Below are positions 1 to 5,479 of a stretch of 14,869 nt of DNA, one piece after another. A program made the translations under genes and the position numbers. Each line of letters begins with the position of its first letter. Within the stretch, counting starts at the first letter, position 1. The notes below the pieces were generated by a model. It saw nothing but the letters and a program-made list of their open reading frames with translations, searched no databases and had not been told where the DNA came from. Source of the stretch: Polaribacter sp. (GTDB taxonomy: Bacteria > Bacteroidota > Bacteroidia > Flavobacteriales > Flavobacteriaceae); contig JANQTK010000166.1 in assembly GCA_030731695.1 (NCBI GenBank), positions 3,305-18,173 on the forward strand. Reading direction: 5' to 3'.

Positions 1-1043
1 GCTAATTCTTCTTTGCTATCATCTTTTCTTAGAATTTCTAATTCGAACATTTTTTCTTCAAAAAGCGCTTTATCTAGTAAGGTTTCTGCTTTTGCCAATT
101 CAAAATATGGATTGTAAAAATCCAATGGAATGGTTTTCATACAACCAAAATCTAATGCAATTAATTCACCTTCTTTAGATACTAAAAAATTTCCAGGATG
201 AGGATCTGCATGCACTTTTTTGAGATTATGAATTTGAAACATATAAAAATCCCACAAAGCTTGTCCTAATTTATTAGCAACGTTTTGATCTGTATTAGTA
301 TTTGTAAATTCGGACAAATGAATACCATTCATCCAATCCATGGTGATGATTTGTTTGGATGATAATTCTTCGTAATAATTTGGAAATAAAAGGTTTGGAA
401 TGTTTTTGCAAGCTTCAACAACTTCTTTTCCTTGTGCTACTTCTAATATATAATCTGTTTCTTCAAGCAATTTGTCTTGAACTTCAAAAAAATATTCATC
501 AGATGTTTTTCCTTTCATGTTGAACATTCTAATCACAAAAGGTTTCAATAACGCCAAATCCGATTTGATGCTATCAGAAACTCCAGGATATTGGATTTTT
601 ACAGCTAATTTTTTGCCATCTTTTTCAGCTTTGTGAACCTGCCCAATACTTGCAGCGTTGTATGCTTTTGTGTCAAAAGAATCGAAAGTCTCTGAAGGAA
701 ATTTTCCAAAACTTTTTTTGAACGTTTTTAACACCAAAGCTTCAGAAAGTGGAGGTACAGAAAATTGTGCCAACGAAAATTTTTCTACATAGGCTCTGGG
801 TAAAATACTTTTTTCCATGCTGAGCATTTGTGCCACTTTTAATGGACTTCCTTTCATGTCTTTTAGACTGTCATAAATGTCTTCAGCATTGTTTTTGTTG
901 AGATTTTCTCTGGCATCTTCTTCCGAATTCACCATTTTTTCTCCATAATATTTGAGGTAATTTACCCCAACTTTTGCACCTGTTTTTACCAACTTTGATG
1001 CACGTTGGATTTTTGAAATTGGAATACTACTGGCTTTTTTCAT
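1..1043 (-). CDS. AarF/ABC1/UbiB-family atypical kinase, partial (3' end outside window)
   Basis: An open frame starts at ATG 1043-1041 and runs through the left edge, giving 347 visible residues; the C-terminus is missing. Visible family landmarks are KVAQ (69-72) at the place of the KxGQ motif, the Ala-rich loop AAS (130-132) before IGQVHKA, the nucleotide-binding Lys149 in AVKIQYPG, the catalytic loop DPHPGN (280-285) and the metal-binding DFG (298-300). These identify an ABC1/ADCK-type protein kinase-like ATPase. Known relatives act in ubiquinone synthesis, and plant members sit on plastoglobule lipid droplets; a Bacteroidetes organism would use menaquinone, so a general lipid role is more likely here. 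The gene lies 3 bp after the TetR-like gene and is surely cotranscribed with it. The Gly of KxGQ is Ala here. The family call is firm; substrate and role are unknown. Confidence 0.9.
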   Translation of the reverse strand, partial: MKKASSIPISKIQRASKLVKTGAKVGVNYLKYYGEKMVNSEEDARENLNKNNAEDIYDSLKDMKGSPLKVAQMLSMEKSILPRAYVEKFSLAQFSVPPLSEALVLKTFKKSFGKFPSETFDSFDTKAYNAASIGQVHKAEKDGKKLAVKIQYPGVSDSIKSDLALLKPFVIRMFNMKGKTSDEYFFEVQDKLLEETDYILEVAQGKEVVEACKNIPNLLFPNYYEELSSKQIITMDWMNGIHLSEFTNTNTDQNVANKLGQALWDFYMFQIHNLKKVHADPHPGNFLVSKEGELIALDFGCMKTIPLDFYNPYFELAKAETLLDKALFEEKMFELEILRKDDSKEEL

Positions 1044-1046
1044 TAC

Positions 1047-1709
1047 TTATTGGGCGTTTTTTTGAAAAGATTCTTTATAAATAAACTTCCCAAGGTCAAA
1101 GGCATTTTTTAAAAATTTGTTTTCCAAAAGTTCGAAGCTGGTGTTGATTGATTTTTCGATAAAAATGTCTGTTTTTTCAAAAGATTCAGAGGTGTCGTCC
1201 AACCAAAATTTAATGGTAAAAAACAGTTGAAACCAAGAAGATTGATTGATGAGATTTCGTTGAATTTTCTCTAAACCTTCGATAGGTAATATGCTTTCAG
1301 AAATATTTAATTCGTCAATAAATTGAATGAAACTCTTTTTTAAGCTTGATAATGTTGAAAAAGACTGCACCTGATTTTTACAGCCTTTTAAAGAAATAAT
1401 GACAAACTCTCTATTGAGTGTTAGGTTTTCAAAAAAAGTAAAATACAAACTGATTAATTTGTTTTTTGCATCAAAAGAACCAAATTCCTCACTTTCATGA
1501 AGCACTTCTAAAGAATTCATAAAGAGCTCTTTATAAATTGATTTTTCAACTTTTTTCAATGAAGTAAAATGGGTTAAAAAATCATCTTCATTGATTTTTG
1601 TTTCTTTACAAAAATCAGTTATATCAGATGGTTTTTCTTCATTTTTGATGACATAATCCATATAAATGGTAAATATATCATCTCTCGAAATTTTCTTCTT
1701 TTTTGCCAT
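1047..1709 (-). CDS. TetR-like transcriptional regulator
   Basis: This 220-residue protein has TetR-like size and layout: a lysine-rich start, a helical N-terminal segment and a helix-turn-helix-like region around residues 27-55, where PSDITDFCKET, KINEDDFLTHF and the following SLKKVEKSIYKEL follow the usual TetR pattern ending in the hF-s-le-i signature. The rest is helical and rich in Phe and Leu, as expected of a ligand-binding and dimerisation domain. The recognition helix is divergent, so the family call is good but not certain. It is the first gene of a two-gene unit with the ABC1 kinase. Its promoter carries a 10-bp perfect palindrome between the -33 and -7 elements, which suggests autoregulation. 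Lying beside phasin-like and lipid genes, it may sense an acyl compound, but nothing in the sequence shows the ligand. Confidence 0.75.
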   Translation of the reverse strand: MAKKKKISRDDIFTIYMDYVIKNEEKPSDITDFCKETKINEDDFLTHFTSLKKVEKSIYKELFMNSLEVLHESEEFGSFDAKNKLISLYFTFFENLTLNREFVIISLKGCKNQVQSFSTLSSLKKSFIQFIDELNISESILPIEGLEKIQRNLINQSSWFQLFFTIKFWLDDTSESFEKTDIFIEKSINTSFELLENKFLKNAFDLGKFIYKESFQKNAQ

Positions 1710-1725
1710 AAAAAAATTTATAGTG

Positions 1726-1753
1726 CAAAAATACGAAACGTTTCACCGTTCAA
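1726..1753 (-). promoter_or_regulatory. Bacteroidetes-type promoter of the TetR-AarF unit
   Basis: On the minus strand TTG (1753-1751) is followed after exactly 17 nt by TATTTTTG (1733-1726), a perfect match to TAnnTTTG. Transcription would begin near 1719, about 10 nt before the ATG at 1709, so the leader is very short. Confidence 0.75.
1735..1744. promoter_or_regulatory. Palindromic candidate operator (GAAACGTTTC)
   Basis: A perfect 10-bp palindrome fills most of the spacer between the -33 and -7 elements of the TetR-AarF promoter. A repressor bound here would block RNA polymerase. The TetR-like product of the first gene is the obvious candidate. I saw no second copy in the window. Confidence 0.5.
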
Positions 1754-1778
1754 AGAAAATGAATCCCTTTAAAAACAA

Positions 1779-1806
1779 AAAACCAAGTTAAAATTAACTT
1801 GGTTTT
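1779..1806 (-). terminator. Intrinsic terminator of the phasin operon
   Basis: A perfect inverted repeat with 13-nt arms around AA (core AACCAAGTTAA / TTAACTTGGTT) lies 20 bp after the stop of the small phasin gene. On the minus strand it is followed by a T-rich run. It separates the phasin operon from the TetR-AarF promoter. Confidence 0.85.
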
Positions 1807-1826
1807 AAAAAATGGTGCGATTTTTA

Positions 1827-2114
1827 TTAAGCAAATAACTTGCTAAAACGCTCTTTTCCTTTTACAAAATGATTTTTATACGTTTCTAAAGCGTCAAACC
1901 ATAAATTTTGCTGATTTTCCATCAATTTGATACTCGCTTTTAAAGCTTTGTCAGTTACACTTTGCCATTGAGTTGCTACAGAAATGGTTTCTGTAACTAC
2001 CTCTTCAGTAGTGTTTAATGCAAATTCATTCGCTTTTTTTGCATTTACTTTTGCAGTTTCAATTGCTTTTGAAACTTTTTCTGTGATGTTTTCTTTTGTT
2101 ATTTTAGTTTTCAT
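1827..2114 (-). CDS. Small phasin-like protein
   Basis: This 95-residue, all-helical, Lys/Glu-rich protein has no signal peptide or membrane segment. Residues 43-94 (QWQSVTDKALKAS, ENQQNLWFDALETY, KERFSKLF) are amphipathic and align with residues 37-88 of the larger neighbour (KWQKLTAKMLKKA, KQQINMVVETAES, TERLKHL), so the two are paralogues. The pattern is that of phasins, which coat polyester or lipid inclusions. It starts 26 bp after the larger phasin-like gene and shares its SARP-type promoters; a strong terminator follows. With no polyester synthase in view and a triacylglycerol-type operon next door, coating of neutral-lipid droplets is the better guess. The phasin call rests on overall pattern and paralogy, not on an invariant motif. 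Confidence 0.65.
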   Translation of the reverse strand: MKTKITKENITEKVSKAIETAKVNAKKANEFALNTTEEVVTETISVATQWQSVTDKALKASIKLMENQQNLWFDALETYKNHFVKGKERFSKLFA

Positions 2115-2140
2115 AATTTCTATGATTTATATGTTATTAT

Positions 2141-2959
2141 TTATTTTTTTGACCAATTTTTTACAGCTTCTAAATCACCTTTTAAAGCCAATTTTGCTTG
2201 TTCTTTCCAACCTGATAAGTCGTAAATTTTAGCATTAATTCCTGCATTGTTTAATACATTTGTTAAATCTTTAATGCTCATGTTGGCAATTTGCTCGTAA
2301 GAAGTAATATTTAATTCGTTCAATGATTTTTCCAAAACAGGACCAATTCCTTTAATTACTTTTAGATCGTTAACTACATCCGTTTTTTCAACAACTACTT
2401 CAGCTTTTGGAGTTTCCGCTTTCTTTTTTGGTGTCGTTTTTTTTGCTTTTGGAGCTGCTTTTTTTGGCTCTTCAGCTAAAATTTCGTCCGTGTAATTTTC
2501 TACTTTTTCTTTTACTTCTTCAATAGTTTCAGTGATATTTTTTTTGATTTTATCTGCTATTTTCTCAGCTTTTTTTACAAACTTATTGTTTGCAACCTCT
2601 TTTTCAAATTTATTTTTCATCTCTTCAGCTTTTTCAACCAATGGATTTTCATTGAATTTTTTCTTTGCATTTTCAACCATTTTATGATCATACCCAACCA
2701 AATGTTTTAAACGCTCAGTGCTCGTTTCTAATTGACTTTTGATAGATTCTGCAGTTTCAACAACCATATTGATTTGTTGTTTTGTTAACGGCTCAGCTTT
2801 TTTAAGCATTTTTGCAGTTAATTTTTGCCATTTTTCACCTGTTTTCACGGTAGTTTCAATAGCATTGAAGGAAGCATCAATCAAATCATTATTGATTTTT
2901 TTTACAATTGCTTTTGCTTGTCCTAATTTGTTTTCTTTTTTTGACTTTTTAGTTGCCAT
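2141..2959 (-). CDS. Phasin-like protein with H1-like linker and helix-hairpin-helix domain
   Basis: This 272-residue protein has three parts. Residues 10-100 are a phasin-like amphipathic region paralogous to the 95-residue neighbour. Residues 100-163 are a long charged helix with KAEEMKNKFEKE- and KAEKIADKIKK-like repeats. Residues 164-187 are a Lys/Ala/Pro/Thr linker resembling histone-H1 tails. Residues 196-250 form a helix-hairpin-helix-type domain with KGIGPVLEKSLNELNI (203-218) and YEQIANMS, and a Trp-containing tail follows. Pseudomonas PhaF similarly joins a phasin domain to an H1-like tail and links granules to DNA for partitioning; this protein could do the same for lipid droplets. 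It is the first gene after the two heptamer-repeat promoters. The HhH call is strong, the phasin call moderate and the tethering role inferred. Confidence 0.75.
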   Translation of the reverse strand: MATKKSKKENKLGQAKAIVKKINNDLIDASFNAIETTVKTGEKWQKLTAKMLKKAEPLTKQQINMVVETAESIKSQLETSTERLKHLVGYDHKMVENAKKKFNENPLVEKAEEMKNKFEKEVANNKFVKKAEKIADKIKKNITETIEEVKEKVENYTDEILAEEPKKAAPKAKKTTPKKKAETPKAEVVVEKTDVVNDLKVIKGIGPVLEKSLNELNITSYEQIANMSIKDLTNVLNNAGINAKIYDLSGWKEQAKLALKGDLEAVKNWSKK

Positions 2960-2996
2960 AATATATTGTTTTTATTGTTTTTTTAATTTGATACTG

Positions 2997-3031
2997 CAAA
3001 TGTAAGTTTGTTGAGTTACAATTGAGTTACA
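2997..3031 (-). promoter_or_regulatory. SARP-type promoter P2 of the phasin operon
   Basis: On the minus strand TGTAACT (3031-3025), N4, TGTAACT (3020-3014), N9, then TACATTTG (3004-2997), a perfect TAnnTTTG box. The heptamers recur every 11 bp, one helical turn, and no TTG lies at normal spacing (the nearest is 14 nt away). Direct heptamers at 11-bp period just upstream of the -10 box are the known layout of SARP activator sites. The ATG at 2959 lies about 30 nt below the likely start point. Confidence 0.75.
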
Positions 3032-3043
3032 CTTTTGTTTTAC

Positions 3044-3063
3044 AGGTAATTATCTTTTTACCT
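3044..3063. repeat. Inverted repeat AGGTAA-N8-TTACCT between the two promoters
   Basis: Six-base arms with an 8-nt centre lie just downstream of the likely P1 start point and upstream of P2. It could be a regulator site or a weak leader hairpin in the longer transcript. No T-run follows, so it is not a clear terminator. Confidence 0.4.
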
Positions 3064-3075
3064 TTAAATTTACAA

Positions 3076-3110
3076 CAAAAATAGGGATGGAAAGTTACAG
3101 ATGAGTTACA
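3076..3110 (-). promoter_or_regulatory. SARP-type promoter P1 of the phasin operon
   Basis: TGTAACT (3110-3104), N4, TGTAACT (3099-3093), N9, then TATTTTTG (3083-3076). The two heptamers, the 11-bp period and the 9-nt gap to the TAnnTTTG box are identical to P2, 79 bp downstream, while intervening bases differ. That points to selection on the pattern rather than a simple duplication. It gives a leader of about 110 nt. Confidence 0.7.
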
Positions 3111-3114
3111 AAAC

Positions 3115-3137
3115 CACTAACTATTTGATAATTAGTG
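3115..3137 (-). terminator. Probable terminator overlapping the end of the SARP-like gene
   Basis: CACTAATTAT / ATAGTTAGTG form a 10-bp stem with one wobble pair and a 3-nt loop, starting inside the last sense codon of the regulator gene. On the minus strand GTTTTGT follows, so the T-run is weak and some read-through into the phasin genes is possible. The heptamer site of P1 begins 4 bp downstream. Confidence 0.55.
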
Positions 3138-3935
3138 TATTTCTTCAATTTTTTGAAGTAGTTTTTTTGTTTCAGGAAGTGGTGAAATGCCATATTCTTC
3201 TTCAAGAATGACTTCACATTTCATGTAGGTTTTTAACGCTTGTGGTCTGTTTCCTTTTGCCAAATATCCTTGCATTTGAATTCGATATGCATCTTCCCAA
3301 GTAGCATCAATTTCCAGTGCATTTTGCGCCAAACGAATGCTTTCAAGTGGATTTTCATCCAACAATATTTCTGCTAAAGTAATGTAGGTTCCCAAAATCA
3401 ATAATTGATTTTTTTCACGTTCTTCTGATGTCCAATCTTCAAAAATTCTGCTTGGTAAGAACGAACCTTTATACAATTCAATAGCACTTTTGTAAGCAAT
3501 TTTGGCAACTTCTTTATCCGTTATGAATGCTTCATTTCCAATGATAATATATTTTTCTAAAGCCTCAACATCAATCCAAACTTTCTCTAAATCAATTTGA
3601 TAACTCACGCCTTGTCTTACCACAAAACTTGGCTCAATCCTGTTCAATCTATTCGGTTCTAATACTTTATGAATTCCATGAAGTGCTACTTTAAAATCGC
3701 GATCGTCCCAATCTTCCCACAAATGATCCATGATTTTTTCTTTGTGAAGCGCATTTTTTTTTCGATTTGAAATGAAATATTGAAGTAATTGAATGGATTT
3801 ATCACGTCCCCATTCTTTGTCGTTAATTTTTTCTTGATTTCTCCACAATACAAAATTCCCAAGCGTTTGAATTCGAATTTCAGCTTGTTCTTCAAATGAT
3901 TTTAATTCTTGTATTTGTTGGCGTAAATCAGACAT
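3132..3935 (-). CDS. SARP-like regulator (winged helix plus BTAD domain)
   Basis: In this 267-residue protein residues 19-115 match an OmpR-type winged helix (IRIQTLGNFVLW, the WGRDKSIQLLQYF helix, KEKIMDHLWED, the ALHGIHKVLEP helix and a hairpin around VVRQGVSYQI). Residues 120-265 match the bacterial transcriptional activator domain: YKGSFLP, EDWTSEEREK, then TPR-like helices with the hallmark GNRPQALKTYMKCE and EEEYGISPLPETKKLL. This is the compact domain order of Streptomyces antibiotic regulatory proteins, without ATPase or extra sensor domains. Residues 4-18 may form a short coil. It is the last gene of the seven-gene lipid operon, 10 bp after its neighbour. Just downstream lie paired heptamers at 11-bp period, the type of site SARPs bind, so it probably activates the phasin operon. 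Confidence 0.87.
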   Translation of the reverse strand: MSDLRQQIQELKSFEEQAEIRIQTLGNFVLWRNQEKINDKEWGRDKSIQLLQYFISNRKKNALHKEKIMDHLWEDWDDRDFKVALHGIHKVLEPNRLNRIEPSFVVRQGVSYQIDLEKVWIDVEALEKYIIIGNEAFITDKEVAKIAYKSAIELYKGSFLPSRIFEDWTSEEREKNQLLILGTYITLAEILLDENPLESIRLAQNALEIDATWEDAYRIQMQGYLAKGNRPQALKTYMKCEVILEEEYGISPLPETKKLLQKIEEIH

Positions 3936-3945
3936 TAAAAATGAA

Positions 3946-4455
3946 TTATTTTTTTTGTTTGTCTATTTTGTTTGATAATTTTTTGATTTCTGATGCCAAT
4001 TCTTCAATCTGATGTTGCATTTTATTGAAGTCAGATTTTGAAGCATTTTTCCATTGGTCTATTTGCACTTTCTCGCTAATTTCTTCACCAATTGTAGTTA
4101 TTTGATCTTGCAATTGATCTTGTAAATTATGAAATTGCTTTTTTGGATCTTTCAAAGTATCTCTCAAAACTTTTGGACCAACATCTTTGATTGTTTTCCA
4201 CATTGACAAACTTTTTTGCAAGATATTTTCTTGTTCTTCAGATGTTTGGTGTTTTGTTGCCTCTTCTGTTAATGTATTTAATTTTTGTTGCATAAAAGTC
4301 AAAGCATCTTTAAAATCAGAAAAACGTTTTTCCTCTCCATCTTGTACATGTACTATTTTTCCTCTCCATTGAATTTTCGATTCGCCATTTTCTTCAAAAA
4401 TTTGCTGATGAAAACGCACCATAAACGAGGCTGTTTGTTCTTGTTTTTTTGTCAT
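3946..4455 (-). CDS. Small WRG-motif / coiled-coil protein, possibly inclusion-associated
   Basis: This 169-residue protein has two parts. Residues 9-58 look like a small beta-rich module: FMVRFHQQIF, WRGKIVHVQDGEEKRF (30-45), then a helix DFKDALTFMQQKL. The rest is helical and Gln/Lys/Glu-rich, with an amphipathic stretch at 73-130 (including LKDPKKQFHNLQDQLQDQI) and a likely coiled coil at 141-168. There is no signal peptide or membrane span. The helical part is reminiscent of phasins or the PhaE subunit of polyester synthases, but without a convincing family motif and with no PhaC in view. It lies between gpsA (11 bp) and the SARP-like gene (10 bp). A granule-surface protein or a partner of the regulator are both possible; I do not recognise the family with confidence. 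Confidence 0.65.
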   Translation of the reverse strand: MTKKQEQTASFMVRFHQQIFEENGESKIQWRGKIVHVQDGEEKRFSDFKDALTFMQQKLNTLTEEATKHQTSEEQENILQKSLSMWKTIKDVGPKVLRDTLKDPKKQFHNLQDQLQDQITTIGEEISEKVQIDQWKNASKSDFNKMQHQIEELASEIKKLSNKIDKQKK

Positions 4456-4466
4456 AATAACTGATT

Positions 4467-5468
4467 TTATCCTGGTTCTTTTTCAGAGCCAACTTCGTAT
4501 TTTATCAATCCTTTAAAGGCATCATTAACTGTATTTCCTTCGTATAAAACTTTATAAATTTCTCTAGAAATAGGCATGTCAACCTGATATTCTTTTGCTA
4601 ATTCCATGACCACTTTTGCTGTTTTTACACCTTCAGCAACTTCATTCATTTCGCTAATAATTTCCTCCAGTTTTTTACCTCTTCCCAATTGAAATCCAAC
4701 ATGATGATTTCTACTTTTAGAACTTGAACAAGTAGCCACTAAATCGCCCATTCCAGCCAAACCAGCAAACGTACTTTTTTTACCACCCATGGCAACACCC
4801 AATCTTGTGAGTTCAGACAATCCTCTTGTGATAATGGCTGCACGTGTGTTATCACCAGCATTTGCGCCATCACCCATTCCTGTTGCAATGGCAATAATAT
4901 TTTTTAAAGCACCACCCAATTCGCATCCAATAACGTCATCATTGGTGTATACTCTAAACAATCCTGAGCTAAAAACATTTTGTAATCTTGTAGCAATATT
5001 ATGATCAACCATGGCAATTACTGCAGCAGCAGCTTTTCCGAAGTGAATTTCTTTTGCCAAATTAGGGCCTGTCAAAACTCCTGCAGGATTCTCGGGTAAG
5101 ATTTCCTCGATGATTTCTGTCATGCGTTTTTTGGTGTTCAATTCCAATCCTTTTGCTAAATTGATCACAGGAACCCATGGTCTTATATACGGTTTTGCTT
5201 CTTCCAAAACTTTACGTAAACTTTGAGAAGGAACTCCCATTACAATCACATCAGCATCTTCAACAGTTTCTTTGATGGAAGTTGAAGCTCTCAAAGAAGG
5301 TGTGAGTTTTGCTTGTGGCAAATATTTTTCGTTGGTATGAAATTGATTAATTTCATTGACAATTTCTTCATCTCTTGCCCAAATAATGGTTGGGCTATTT
5401 TTTGCAGTTAGTGAGGCAACTGTTGTTCCCCAAGAACCTCCACCTAACAATCCAACTTTTAATTTCAT
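4467..5468 (-). CDS. gpsA: NAD(P)-dependent glycerol-3-phosphate dehydrogenase
   Basis: At 333 residues this is the usual length for GpsA, which reduces dihydroxyacetone phosphate to sn-glycerol-3-phosphate in the cytosol. The Rossmann dinucleotide motif is GGGSWGTTVA (9-18). VMGVPSQ (77-83) and NLAKGLE (103-109, with Lys106) follow. The catalytic Lys189 sits in GCELGGALKNIIAIA, and FAGLAGMGDLVATC (234-247) and SRNHHVG (252-258) complete the family pattern. It is 11 bp downstream of the PlsB-HAD-PlsC fusion gene, so it would supply the backbone that the fusion acylates. Whether the genome holds a second gpsA for membrane lipids cannot be seen; if so, this copy would be dedicated to storage lipid. 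Confidence 0.95.
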   Translation of the reverse strand: MKLKVGLLGGGSWGTTVASLTAKNSPTIIWARDEEIVNEINQFHTNEKYLPQAKLTPSLRASTSIKETVEDADVIVMGVPSQSLRKVLEEAKPYIRPWVPVINLAKGLELNTKKRMTEIIEEILPENPAGVLTGPNLAKEIHFGKAAAAVIAMVDHNIATRLQNVFSSGLFRVYTNDDVIGCELGGALKNIIAIATGMGDGANAGDNTRAAIITRGLSELTRLGVAMGGKKSTFAGLAGMGDLVATCSSSKSRNHHVGFQLGRGKKLEEIISEMNEVAEGVKTAKVVMELAKEYQVDMPISREIYKVLYEGNTVNDAFKGLIKYEVGSEKEPG

Positions 5469-5479
5469 AAGTATTGATT

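Noticed and set aside
1950..1962. Isolated AGTTACA heptamers inside coding sequence (here and near 11802)
   Set aside because: They are single copies without a second heptamer at 11 bp or a TAnnTTTG box at the right distance, so they are probably chance.
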